Part shown: one piece after another, positions 42,398 to 51,298 of the stretch
Layout of the letters: every line of letters begins with the position of its first letter
How positions within the stretch are numbered: position 1 is the stretch's first letter
Assembly (NCBI GenBank): GCA_050944475.1
Contig: JBMNRD010000001.1
Span: forward strand, 491,441-555,440
Direction of reading: 5' to 3'
DNA: 64,000 bases
Origin: RGIG5612 sp050944475
GTDB lineage: Bacteria > Bacillota > Clostridia > Lachnospirales > Lachnospiraceae
The notes under the pieces: generated by a model
The model's database searches: none
Seen by the model: the letters and a program-made list of their open reading frames with translations, nothing else
Told to the model about the DNA's origin: nothing
Program-made: the position numbers and the translations under genes

Positions 42398-43351
42398 TTA
42401 TAACTCATTAATTTCCCGAACTCGACAACATGAAACAAAATGATTAGGTTCAATTTCCTCAAGGGCTTGCGGCTTACGGCATTTATCCTGCACATAGGGA
42501 CATCTTAAAGCAAATCTGCATCCCGGCTCCGGATTAATCGCGGATGTAATCTCTCCTTTTAACGCAATCCGGCTCATCGGATAATCAATGTCTATGCTCG
42601 GAATTGCCGAAAGAAGTGCCTGCGTATATGGATGAAGGGGCTTTTCGAAGAGTTCCTGACTACGGGATGTTTCAACAAGCTGTCCAAGATACATAACAGA
42701 TATGTCGTCCGAAATATGTCTTACAACTGACAAGTCATGTGTAATAAACATATATGTCAGACCGATTTTTTCCTGAAGATCCATCAAAAGATTCAGAACC
42801 TGTGCTTGAATTGATACGTCAAGTGCGGATACCGGCTCGTCGCAAACAATAAATTCAGGATTGAGAGCGATTGCTCTTGCGATGCCAACCCTCTGACGAC
42901 GACCACCGTCCATTTCATGAGGATAAGCCATTCTAAGGCGTTCTTCAATTCCAACCATCTCCATTAATTCCTCGGTGCGCTTACTTATCTCGGCCCTTGT
43001 GTATTTCCTTGACTCAATAAGAGGCTCCCTGATGGTTTCCTCAACAGACATTCGCGGATTCAGTGAGCTGTAAGGATCTTGAAAAATGATAGATACTTTC
43101 TCGCGGAGTCTTCTCAAGTCTTTTCTTTTGGCAAAAGTAATATCCTCTCCGTCTAACAATACCTGCCCGGAGGTCACATCCTGCAAACGAATGACAGTAC
43201 GTCCAAGAGTGCTTTTTCCGCATCCGGATTCGCCTACAACACCCATTGTTCTGCCACGTTCAATTTTCATGGAAACATCATCAACGGCATGATTAGTGCC
43301 CGCAGCGACATCAAAATATTTTTTTAAATTATTAATCTCAAGAAGTGCCAT
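42398..43351 (-). CDS. oppF: Dipeptide/oligopeptide ABC transporter ATPase (OppF/DppF)
   Basis: 317 aa. Walker A GESGCGKST, Walker B IVCDEPVSALDVS, H-loop FITHDLSV, and the C-terminal oligopeptide/dipeptide domain PGCRFALRCPYVQDKC with four Cys that in related ATPases bind an Fe-S cluster. The signature motif reads MDGGRRQR rather than SGGQRQR, a variant seen in clostridial OppF-type ATPases as I recall. It starts right at the stop of oppD. Confidence 0.9.
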   Translation of the reverse strand: MALLEINNLKKYFDVAAGTNHAVDDVSMKIERGRTMGVVGESGCGKSTLGRTVIRLQDVTSGQVLLDGEDITFAKRKDLRRLREKVSIIFQDPYSSLNPRMSVEETIREPLIESRKYTRAEISKRTEELMEMVGIEERLRMAYPHEMDGGRRQRVGIARAIALNPEFIVCDEPVSALDVSIQAQVLNLLMDLQEKIGLTYMFITHDLSVVRHISDDISVMYLGQLVETSRSQELFEKPLHPYTQALLSAIPSIDIDYPMSRIALKGEITSAINPEPGCRFALRCPYVQDKCRKPQALEEIEPNHFVSCCRVREINEL

Positions 43352-44314
43352 TTATTTGCCCTCCTTTGTTGCCTTTATGCATTTAACAATGTGCCCCGGC
43401 TCGACCTCAACATCCGCAATCTTTCCTTGCCTGCATTCTTCCGTTGCATTCCGGCAACGAGGAGAAAACGGACAGCCCTGCGGCAACTGCGTCGGATCGG
43501 GCGGCAGTCCCGGAATGGGAGAAAGGCGTTTATGTCCTTCTTTCGGAAGCTTTTCATGCAAATTAGGCAACGATCCGAAGAGACCGTTTGTATAAGGATG
43601 GGACGGATTCTTGAAAATATGTCTCTTTGTTCCGCTTTCAACGATTTGTCCGGCATAAATAACTGCTACCCGATCACAGGTCTCTGCTACAACGCCCAAA
43701 TCGTGTGTAATCAGAATCATGCTTGTATTCATCTTGTTTCTTAATTCCCTCATCATATCAAGGACCTGAGCTTGAATGGTAACATCCAAAGCTGTTGTGG
43801 GTTCGTCCGCAAGCAGGAGCAACGGATTGCATGCCAACGCAATCGCAATAACTACTCGTTGCTTCATTCCGCCCGAGAACTGATGGGGATATTCAACAGA
43901 TCTCTTTGTAGGAATTCCAACCATTTCCAGCATTTCGTGCATTCTATTTACTACTTCCCTTTTCGACATCCTTGGATTGTGATGCTGGATTACCTCACTA
44001 ATTTGATTGCCGACAGTTATAGTTGGGTTCAATGCTGTCATCGGATCTTGGAAAATCATTGCAATCTTTCCGCCCCGGATAGACAACATTTCAGATTCAG
44101 GCTTATCAAGAAGATTCTCTCCTTCGAGCCAGATATCCCCGCTGCCAATCTTCGCCGGCGGGTCCGGAAGAATTCTAAGAATTGTCTTGGCGATAGTTGT
44201 CTTTCCTGCTCCGGTCTCGCCTACAAGACCAAGAGTTTCTCCTCTTTCCAGATAAAGGTTAACTCCATTTACCGCTTCAACCTTTTGACCTTCCGAGGTA
44301 TAATATACAACCAA
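43352..44314 (-). CDS. oppD: Dipeptide/oligopeptide ABC transporter ATPase (OppD/DppD); 5' end out of frame
   Basis: Walker A GETGAGKTT, signature FSGGMKQRVVIAIALA, Walker B LLADEPTTALDVT, H-loop LITHDLGVV, and the C-terminal Cys cluster GCPFSPRCRNATEEC. The open frame can start only at TTG 44314 (MVVYYTSEG), which cuts off the first beta strand of the family (HFLDIQELVVYY). The upstream ATG at 44391, with AAGGGAG well placed, is one base out of frame across an A7 run (44385-44379). See the separate entry. Confidence 0.88.
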   Translation of the reverse strand: MVVYYTSEGQKVEAVNGVNLYLERGETLGLVGETGAGKTTIAKTILRILPDPPAKIGSGDIWLEGENLLDKPESEMLSIRGGKIAMIFQDPMTALNPTITVGNQISEVIQHHNPRMSKREVVNRMHEMLEMVGIPTKRSVEYPHQFSGGMKQRVVIAIALACNPLLLLADEPTTALDVTIQAQVLDMMRELRNKMNTSMILITHDLGVVAETCDRVAVIYAGQIVESGTKRHIFKNPSHPYTNGLFGSLPNLHEKLPKEGHKRLSPIPGLPPDPTQLPQGCPFSPRCRNATEECRQGKIADVEVEPGHIVKCIKATKEGK

Positions 44315-44391
44315 TTCCTGAATATCTAAAAAGTGATTGCCTTCATAGGTTTTACTACTTGGCTTTCTTTCCGGATAGTTTTTTTCTTCAT
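44315..44391 (-). other. Out-of-frame true start region of oppD
   Basis: From ATG 44391 (MKKK) one extra A in the A7 run, or a -1 shift there, would give MKKKNYPERKPSSKTYEGNH and continue into FLDIQELVVYY of oppD without a stop. As the sequence stands the ATG frame ends after 19 codons. Indel error, mutation or frameshifting at GAAAAAAAC are the options. Confidence 0.6.
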
Positions 44392-44403
44392 CTGTATACT
44401 CCC

Positions 44404-45291
44404 TTAGTCTTTCAGCCTTGGATCCATGGCGTCACGAAGACCGTCACCAAACATATTGGTTGCAAGAACGGTTATCGCAATGATAACTCCGGGCCACATA
44501 ATGAGATGCGGATACTTTAGAATATAACCCTTACCGTAGGCCAGCATTGCTCCCCATTCAGGCGTCGGAGGCTGAACTCCCAAACCAATATATGCCAATG
44601 CGGCTGCGCTTTCGATTGAGCCGCCAATGCCCATTGCCGTTCCGACAATGGTCGGAGACAGTGTGTTAGGCATCATATGTTTATAAATAATCTTGGCAGT
44701 TGAGCAGTTCATTGCCTTTGCTGCTTCGAGATATTCCATTTGCCGTTCTTTTAAGCACATGGCTCTGGGCCCTCTTAAATGTCCCGGAAGGCCTCCAATC
44801 GTCAACGCTAAAATTGTATTAAAAAAACCTGCTCCCATAGATGTTGAAATGATTATAGCAAGCAGCATCTGCGGAATTGCGGAAAGTATATCTACTATTC
44901 GCATTACAATCATGTCGGTCTTTCCGCCAATGTATCCAACAAGATCTCCGAAAAAAACGCCCCAAATCATTCCGATAAAAGAACAAATAAAGCCAAGTGA
45001 CAGAGAATATCTTCCGCCATAAAGCATACGGCTGAATTGGTCTCTGCCAAGTCCGTCTGTTCCGAATATATGCTCCTTGCAAGGCTTGCAGAAAACCGCA
45101 CTGTAATCCATATGTGTCGGACTATACGGTGCGATAAGGGGAGCGGCAATTGCCGACAGCACCAGAATAAGCAATATCCCCAATCCAATCATGGCAACGG
45201 GGCTTCTGGCCAGCCGTTTGCAGGTAATACGAAACATGCTGCGTTTTTTTCGTTTCATAAGAATAGGAGCTGTGGCTTCGAATGAACTCAT
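44404..45291 (-). CDS. oppC: Dipeptide/oligopeptide ABC transporter permease (OppC/DppC)
   Basis: 295 aa from ATG 45291 (MSSFEATAPILMKRKKRSMFRI), which overlaps the oppB stop as ATGA and follows AAAGGAGG; a start 129 bases upstream would lie inside oppB. Six membrane helices; the EAA loop is ...LEAAKAMNCSTAKIIYKHMMPNTL. IFGTDGLGRDQFSRMLYGGRYSLSLGF is the OppC mark. Confidence 0.92.
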   Translation of the reverse strand: MSSFEATAPILMKRKKRSMFRITCKRLARSPVAMIGLGILLILVLSAIAAPLIAPYSPTHMDYSAVFCKPCKEHIFGTDGLGRDQFSRMLYGGRYSLSLGFICSFIGMIWGVFFGDLVGYIGGKTDMIVMRIVDILSAIPQMLLAIIISTSMGAGFFNTILALTIGGLPGHLRGPRAMCLKERQMEYLEAAKAMNCSTAKIIYKHMMPNTLSPTIVGTAMGIGGSIESAAALAYIGLGVQPPTPEWGAMLAYGKGYILKYPHLIMWPGVIIAITVLATNMFGDGLRDAMDPRLKD

Positions 45292-46250
45292 ATCTGGCGG
45301 CCTCCTTTCCCGGCTGAAGATTGAATATACTGTGCCTTGATTCGCGGATCCAAATATGCATAGAACAAATCCACCAGCAACATTATAAATGCTGCAAACA
45401 GGGCCAATACAAGAATGCACGACCTGACAATCGGATAATCTCTGGCTTGGATCCCCTGAAGCATATAGGTTCCTACTCCCGGAAAAGCAAATACCGTTTC
45501 TACTACAACGGTACCGCTTATAGAACGTCCAAAGGCACCTCCAAGCTGATTTGCTACAGGAATTAACGCATTTGGCAATATGTGTTTGTATATTATCTTA
45601 TTCTTCGGAAGGCCCTTTGCCCTCGCTGTAGCAACATAGTCGGCTCTGATATTTTCTAAGACGGCAGCTCTTGTCTGCCTTGCATTCATAGAGATTCCGG
45701 CAACGGAGCATGAAATAATCGGCATTATCCAGCAGGTCCAGTGGTCAATGCCAAATGGCGGAAGCCATCCCAACTTAAGTGAAAACAGTACCACCAGCAT
45801 AAGCGCCAGCCAGAACTGCGGCATTGAAATGCCGACCATGGCCAAAACCATCAACCCCTGATCTCCAAAACTGTTTCTGTGCATCGCGGTGTATATTCCT
45901 AAAGGAATACCTATACACATATTTAAGAATATGCTTGTCCAGCCAAGGGACAACGTTCTTGGGACTCTTGTCGCAAGTTCCTGGATAACAGGTGTCTTGA
46001 AAACATAAGACGTCCCTAAATCAAACTTAATAAATGTATCATACAGAAACCGAAACATCTGTACAAAAAACGGATCGTTCAATCCGTGTAATTCCCTATA
46101 GAATTCCAGCTCGTCCGGCGTTGCTTCTTGTCCGAGTATTAATTTTGCGGGATCGCCCGGGACAAACCACATGATTACAAAAATCAGGAGGGCAACGCAG
46201 ATAGCAATCAATATCAGCCATAAAAGCCTTTTTATTATATATTTCCACAT
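45288..46250 (-). CDS. oppB: Dipeptide/oligopeptide ABC transporter permease (OppB/DppB)
   Basis: 320 aa with six membrane helices. N-terminal KYIIKRLLWLILIAICVALLIF and GDPAKLILGQEATPDELE are OppB/DppB marks; the EAA loop is ...YVATARAKGLPKNKIIYKHILPNAL. It follows the solute-binding-protein gene after 78 bases that hold a strong hairpin. Confidence 0.93.
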   Translation of the reverse strand: MWKYIIKRLLWLILIAICVALLIFVIMWFVPGDPAKLILGQEATPDELEFYRELHGLNDPFFVQMFRFLYDTFIKFDLGTSYVFKTPVIQELATRVPRTLSLGWTSIFLNMCIGIPLGIYTAMHRNSFGDQGLMVLAMVGISMPQFWLALMLVVLFSLKLGWLPPFGIDHWTCWIMPIISCSVAGISMNARQTRAAVLENIRADYVATARAKGLPKNKIIYKHILPNALIPVANQLGGAFGRSISGTVVVETVFAFPGVGTYMLQGIQARDYPIVRSCILVLALFAAFIMLLVDLFYAYLDPRIKAQYIQSSAGKGGRQI

Positions 46251-46274
46251 ATCAGTTTCCCCTTTTTATGGAAT

Positions 46275-46305
46275 GGCGCCACCTCGCCAAAAGCGAAGTG
46301 GCGCC
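46275..46305 (-). repeat. GC-rich intercistronic hairpin between SBP and oppB
   Basis: On the minus strand GGCGCCACTTCGC / GCGAGGTGGCGCC can pair over 13 bp around a short loop. No T run follows, so it is more likely an mRNA-stabilising or partial-attenuation element that lets the binding protein be made in excess over the permeases. A similar hairpin follows the Liv binding-protein gene. Confidence 0.65.
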
Positions 46306-46328
46306 GTCCGGCCAAAAAATGAAAAAGA

Positions 46329-48032
46329 TTATTGCTTCTCGTTATATGTACAAGCACCAACGACAACTGCATTTTTATCTGTTAAATACAAACCTTTGAC
46401 ATATGTCGGGTAAATAAGGATTCCGCACTTCTGGCTAAGACCCATTGCATAAGCGTTTTCAATAATGTGCTTCTGAATCTTGTCAACTATCTCCTGATTG
46501 TGTCCCTCAATGGTCTTGCTCTCAAGGCACATCTGCAAGAACTCGTCGTCCTTAATGTACTGGTTTGATTCAGCGATATATCCTTGCTCATTAGCTGATT
46601 TCCACAACTTATCCCAAACATTTACGACAAAATCTGAGGAAGCCCAAGCTTCGACTGAAAGGTCCCAAGCAGTAGGATCTCCCTTTACGGCTCCTTGTGA
46701 AGTACGGTCAACAAGATTGATTTCACTCTTAACTCCGACCTGCTCAAGCATGCCGGTAAGAATAACAGCAATAGTTTCACTATCTCCTGCCATGGCAATG
46801 ATCCTTATGGTTTCTCCATTATATCCGGCCTCTGCAAGATACTGTTTGGCAAGCTCAAGATCCGTCTTTGTCTGATAGTTATCCCAAGTTGCCCATGATT
46901 CCGAGAAATCAGGGAAGTTCGGATTACCCATTCCGTAGCATTCGCGGAATGCACCCGGTACGTCTGCAGATAATCCCGCGGTTACACCTTCTACACTGAT
47001 TGCATAGAAAAGAGCTTTTCTCATGACGGGGTTTCCGGTAAGGGCATCCTCGTGGCAGTTTGGAAGAATGCAATTTGTAAGGTTGTCCCAATAAGTAAAT
47101 ACGTTGAACTTGTCATCATATTTACCGCCGTCAACGAAATCACCGGCATCGGCAAGTGAAAGATTCGAATCGATATCAGCCTCTCCGGTTTGAAGCGCTA
47201 CTATCTGAGATGCATTCTCTTGAACGAAAATGATTTCAATCTTTTCTACATTTGCCGCCTGAATCGGGCAGGTGAAGTCTTCTTCCTTACACCAATAATC
47301 GGCGTTCTTCTTAAGAACCATTTTTGATCCTGTTACAAATTCTTCCAGTTTGTATGAACCCGTTCCGCAAGCATCACTTACAAGTCCTGACGGAGAATCA
47401 TTAAATGCCTTTTCGGAAATAATGAATACGCGTGCAAAGAACGTTGTGAGCTCCCCAACAAGATTCAGTTCTCTCTTGAAAGTAATCTTGGTAGCATACT
47501 CATCAACAACCTCTGCTTTTTCGTACTGACCCATTCCGCGCGCATGTCCCGAATTAACGATATGGTTATAACTGAATACCACGTCGGAAGAAGTAATCTT
47601 ATTTCCTGCATGATCTACAATTCCTTCTTTCAAGTATACGATATACTCGTTTGAACCCTCTTCATGGTCCATGCCCGGCTTAAAATTACCCTTCGAAGGA
47701 TCTGCAAGATGGGGAACCAGCTCTCCTCCAAAACCGTCCAACTGATAGAACATCTCATAGACTTCCCAAAGCCAGCCCGCTCCTGAAGTGTTCATTGCAG
47801 TCGGATCAAGATTCGCAGGAGCTGCATCAATTCTGGTTATTGAATCAATTACTACAGACTCTAAATCGTCATCAAGAACAATATCCGTGTTCTTTTCAAT
47901 AGCTTCTTCTGCAGCACCCTTAGTGCTCTGCTCCTTACCCTGAGTTTCAGGAGGCCGAACCTGTTCGCCGCATCCGGCTAAAATACCCGTTGCAAGGGCA
48001 AGTGCCAGAATAAGGCTAAAAATTTTTCTCAT
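46329..48032 (-). CDS. Solute-binding lipoprotein of the dipeptide/oligopeptide ABC transporter (family 5)
   Basis: 567 aa. Signal peptide with lipobox GILAGC (Cys 21). A family-5 extracellular binding protein: DSITRIDAAPANLDPTAMNTSG, PHLADPSKGNF, VYLKEGIVDHAGNKITSSDVVFSYNHI, and GAFRECYGMGNPNFP. It determines substrate choice; family-5 members bind dipeptides, oligopeptides, nickel or glycosides, and none is excluded. First gene of the operon, with GAAAGGAGAAAGGAA before the ATG. Confidence 0.9.
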   Translation of the reverse strand: MRKIFSLILALALATGILAGCGEQVRPPETQGKEQSTKGAAEEAIEKNTDIVLDDDLESVVIDSITRIDAAPANLDPTAMNTSGAGWLWEVYEMFYQLDGFGGELVPHLADPSKGNFKPGMDHEEGSNEYIVYLKEGIVDHAGNKITSSDVVFSYNHIVNSGHARGMGQYEKAEVVDEYATKITFKRELNLVGELTTFFARVFIISEKAFNDSPSGLVSDACGTGSYKLEEFVTGSKMVLKKNADYWCKEEDFTCPIQAANVEKIEIIFVQENASQIVALQTGEADIDSNLSLADAGDFVDGGKYDDKFNVFTYWDNLTNCILPNCHEDALTGNPVMRKALFYAISVEGVTAGLSADVPGAFRECYGMGNPNFPDFSESWATWDNYQTKTDLELAKQYLAEAGYNGETIRIIAMAGDSETIAVILTGMLEQVGVKSEINLVDRTSQGAVKGDPTAWDLSVEAWASSDFVVNVWDKLWKSANEQGYIAESNQYIKDDEFLQMCLESKTIEGHNQEIVDKIQKHIIENAYAMGLSQKCGILIYPTYVKGLYLTDKNAVVVGACTYNEKQ

Positions 48033-48115
48033 TTCCTTTCTCCTTTCGCAAAAATGCTATAAGTGTACGGTCCGTGTTGCGCGCAGCTTTGCGCCAATCC
48101 TTGCCGTATGATTAA

Positions 48116-48144
48116 ATATTATCTGTCTGCCCCTACAATCTCAA
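48116..48144 (-). promoter_or_regulatory. Promoter of the opp-type operon
   Basis: TTGAGA (48144-48139), 17-base spacer, TAATAT (48121-48116), giving a leader of about 75 bases. Confidence 0.5.
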
Positions 48145-48296
48145 TCCACATATTGCAACATTCCTATCCGCAAACTGCATACGATAGTTTTTTCTCTGCT
48201 TAAAAATTCAAAATACGGTAGAACTATGTCGTTTTTCAAACGCTCTTTCACCAAACCTCCTTTAGATTTGCGCTGTTTTTAAAGATTTTCGGAATA

Positions 48297-48325
48297 TTGA
48301 CAAAATATTTCTTTATTGTTACCAT
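48297..48325 (+). promoter_or_regulatory. Promoter of the first LysR gene
   Basis: TTGACA (48297-48302), 17-base spacer, TACCAT (48320-48325); perfect -35 with a weak -10, as common for regulated promoters. Confidence 0.45.
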
Positions 48326-48369
48326 TATTTTAATGCATATTACCAAACATCGTATAAAGGACATTTCTC

Positions 48370-49269
48370 ATGGAAACCATTTGGCTTGAGTCTTTTATTG
48401 CACTTTCCGAACACCACAGCATGAGAGCTGCGGCTAATGAACTTTGCATTTCTACGTCAACTTTGTCTGACAGAATTTCTTCCCTTGAAGATAGTCTCGG
48501 AACCAAACTTATCCAAAGAACTGCGCAGGGGTGCCTTTTGACAGAACAGGGTAAAGTCTATTTAAACGACGCTAAAAATCTTTTGGAAGACTGGCACGGC
48601 ATTGTTTCCTCCGTTCGAAAAATAAAACACGAAACCTTTTGCGGGCTTCGCTTGGCCTTTCAGGGAGACTCTCTTGTTCCGGTTGTCGGAAGTTTCCTTG
48701 ATGATTTCATGAGCAGGCATCCGGATGTTGAATTAAGCCTCGTTGACGATTATGAGGTTGGCATTGCGGACGGATTGGGCAAGGATACTGTGGATTTATA
48801 CTTTGCATATGAACCTTCGGAAATAGCGCTGCTTGGGATGGTGCACAGACCTGTTTTCAGAACTCGTCTTTGTGTCATTGTTTCTCCAAACCATCCCTAT
48901 GCAAGAAAAGGATCTGTTTCCTTAAAGGAACTTGACGGAGAGACGTTGATTATTTATCCGAAAACAAAAGAAACTTCTCTTCGTGACTTTGAACTGAACA
49001 TGCTCCGCTCGGCAGGAATTCACTTTTATTTATATGAGGGGAACTTGTCTTCAAGATATTACCACAACATTGTTCAAATGGGCTGCGGCATTGCCATTTA
49101 TCCTCATCTTTCAATACGTCATATACCCCCTAAAACATCGTTGCTGGAAATAAGCGATTCCTCTTGCTGCTGTGATATTGAAATGATATACAATCCGGAA
49201 AACAGTAACCCGGTTTTGCAAATGTTTCTGGAGGAATTTGGAGATACAAGAGGAGAAGACGCACAATGA
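48370..49269 (+). CDS. LysR-type transcriptional regulator 1
   Basis: 299 aa. Winged helix-turn-helix at about 1-60 (HHSMRAAANELCISTSTLSDRISSLEDSLGTKLIQR), then a two-lobed effector-binding domain (about 90-290). AAAGGA precedes the ATG. Divergent from the opp-type operon, so it is a likely regulator of it. Its stop overlaps the second LysR gene (ATGA). Confidence 0.92.
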   Translation: METIWLESFIALSEHHSMRAAANELCISTSTLSDRISSLEDSLGTKLIQRTAQGCLLTEQGKVYLNDAKNLLEDWHGIVSSVRKIKHETFCGLRLAFQGDSLVPVVGSFLDDFMSRHPDVELSLVDDYEVGIADGLGKDTVDLYFAYEPSEIALLGMVHRPVFRTRLCVIVSPNHPYARKGSVSLKELDGETLIIYPKTKETSLRDFELNMLRSAGIHFYLYEGNLSSRYYHNIVQMGCGIAIYPHLSIRHIPPKTSLLEISDSSCCCDIEMIYNPENSNPVLQMFLEEFGDTRGEDAQ

Positions 49270-50156
49270 ATACCGACCGTTTGTTTGAATTTCAGGTGCT
49301 CGCACAGACCCTTCATTATGGAAAAGCGGCTGCCAAACTATACATGAGCCAGCCTGTGCTAAGCAGACATATCCAGGACCTCGAGGCGGAGATTGGAGCG
49401 GAACTGTTTTCCAGAAGTTCTCACAAAGTCACACTTACAGCCGCCGGCATTGCCTTGTATCGTTTTTCACGTCGGTTTCTCAATGATGTCCGACTGGCTA
49501 CAGAACGGGTAAATACGGCCGGATTAGGGATTGCCGGAACGGTCCGGTTTGACTGCATGCGACCGGTATACAGCTTTTATGTGGGAAAAATTCTTGCCGA
49601 CTTTTGTCGTAATTATCCGGACATTTTGTTGTCTACAAACATCTCTGACCAAAATGCCCCGGATCAATATAATGATTGTCATTTTGTGGCACTGACTACA
49701 ACAGCAATGTATGTTCCGGATCAATTTCGTCTGGAACGTGTTTTTGAAGAAAAAAGCTGGCTGGTCCTTCCTCCGAATCACCCTTTTCAGTCTTATGGAG
49801 AAGTATCGCTGTCCGATCTGCGCGATGAGACTCTTTTTCTCCCGGGTTTTCACGGTTCAATCGGCTCGTTCGCCCAAATAGGGCGGCTCGTAGAAAGAAG
49901 CACCGCCGGGCATGTCCGGATAATCAGGGTGGCTTCTCCGGAAACGGCTCTCTTACAGGTTTTTCTCGGTCACGGGACAACAATTCTGCCACGACATCGG
50001 ATAGATGAATTAACTCAAAAATTTCATCACGTGGGGATAAAAGAAGATTGCCGCTTCGAAACTCTTTTCTTTAAAAACGAAACGGCGCAGAGCCCCGCCT
50101 CTGAGTTGTTTGGTGATGAGTTTATTAAACAGATGTCAATTGCTGAAAACAATTAG
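49266..50156 (+). CDS. LysR-type transcriptional regulator 2
   Basis: 296 aa. HTH TLHYGKAAAKLYMSQPVLSRHIQDLEAEIGAELFSR followed by SHKVTLTAAG, then the periplasmic-binding-protein-like effector domain. Translationally coupled to the first LysR by a 4-base overlap. The last 4 bases overlap the convergent third LysR gene, so there is no room for a terminator. Confidence 0.92.
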   Translation: MNTDRLFEFQVLAQTLHYGKAAAKLYMSQPVLSRHIQDLEAEIGAELFSRSSHKVTLTAAGIALYRFSRRFLNDVRLATERVNTAGLGIAGTVRFDCMRPVYSFYVGKILADFCRNYPDILLSTNISDQNAPDQYNDCHFVALTTTAMYVPDQFRLERVFEEKSWLVLPPNHPFQSYGEVSLSDLRDETLFLPGFHGSIGSFAQIGRLVERSTAGHVRIIRVASPETALLQVFLGHGTTILPRHRIDELTQKFHHVGIKEDCRFETLFFKNETAQSPASELFGDEFIKQMSIAENN

Positions 50157-51046
50157 CTGCTCTTTGCGGCAATCGATTTTCTCATAAAGGACAAAAATCT
50201 TTTGGATGCGGGAAAATTGCTTCTTCCATCCCAAATCAGATTAAACCATAAACATTCCGGCTCTGTCAGGGGAACAAGAACAATGTTTTTGTTCCTCTTT
50301 TCTTTGACTGCGTTTTCCTGTTCCATGGAAATTCCCATGCCGCTTGCAACCAGTTCCATAATATTTAACCCCGATGCATTCAACCAAGCCGGTTGCGGAA
50401 TGTAACCTCCCTGTCTGAACAATTTCATCATTCTTTTGTATAGAACGGTACTTTCGGAAGGAATCAGCCATTTTTCATTCTTAAGTTGCTCTATGTCAAT
50501 GCCTTTTTTCCTTGCCAGCGGGTGGCTGTTCGGGAGAACTACTACTATCCGGTCGGTGCCGATCGTTATCCTCTGAAGGCCGTCGTCAACTGGAGGGTTG
50601 TCCTCAAAAACAAAAATGAAATCCAGTTTCCCTTCCTTCAATAATTCCTTCATATCAGATTGTTTATGCCTCTCCACAAAAAACATCACGTCCTGATTCT
50701 TTGAAAAGAATTCTGTCAGTTTTTCCGTTATCCCGAAAAAAGCCTCCCCTGTCGGAAGTCCGACTTTCAACCGGGCTTTCTCCTTTTTTATCAGATTCTT
50801 CAACTCTTCTTTATAGTACTCTTCCATACGGGTTATTTCCTTGGCAAACGGAAGAAGCACTTCGCCGGCTTCCGTCAGTCTGACAAAACGCGAATTGCGC
50901 TCAAACAGTTTCACCTGAAGCTTTGACTCCATTGTGGCTATGTGGCGTGAGAGGCTTGATTGTGAAATGAACAGCTCCTCCGCCGCCTCTGAAAAATTCT
51001 TTTTTTCCGCAAGTACCAGCATCTCTCGCAAGTAATCAATATCCAT
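50153..51046 (-). CDS. LysR-type transcriptional regulator 3
   Basis: 297 aa. HTH KKNFSEAAEELFISQSSLSRHIATMESKLQVKLFERNSR, effector domain from about 90. Overlaps the preceding gene tail-to-tail. Its ATG at 51046 faces the carB upstream region. A possible promoter TTGCAG (51106-51101), 18-base spacer, TATACT (51082-51077) stands upstream. Targets unknown. Confidence 0.92.
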   Translation of the reverse strand: MDIDYLREMLVLAEKKNFSEAAEELFISQSSLSRHIATMESKLQVKLFERNSRFVRLTEAGEVLLPFAKEITRMEEYYKEELKNLIKKEKARLKVGLPTGEAFFGITEKLTEFFSKNQDVMFFVERHKQSDMKELLKEGKLDFIFVFEDNPPVDDGLQRITIGTDRIVVVLPNSHPLARKKGIDIEQLKNEKWLIPSESTVLYKRMMKLFRQGGYIPQPAWLNASGLNIMELVASGMGISMEQENAVKEKRNKNIVLVPLTEPECLWFNLIWDGRSNFPASKRFLSFMRKSIAAKSS

Positions 51047-51298
51047 GCTTTCTTACCCCGGTATTTTGTTTTAATAAGTATACAAGTTGTCTTCGTCGCG
51101 CTGCAATATCCCAAGGGGCGTGTTCGGTTTTTCGTATTGCCGTGACCGATTGACACAGTCGCTTTATACTCTTAATTACAAACGTGTTTTGCTCTTTTTT
51201 GTAAAAAAGTTGTTTTACACCTTTTATTTCCTTCCGTTTTTATTTAGAATAGATGAGATTAAGCAGTATTTTTAAATGCCTTATCAGGGGGTCCGTTT

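Larger units (their letters stand above)
48033..48369. other. 337-base divergent intergenic region
   Basis: Between the transporter operon (-) and the first LysR gene (+). It holds the two promoters listed separately, and the hairpin GCGC AAAGCT GCGC in the transporter leader. It is AT-rich in the middle. LysR-type sites (T-N11-A dyads) are to be expected here but I could not single one out. Confidence 0.5.
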
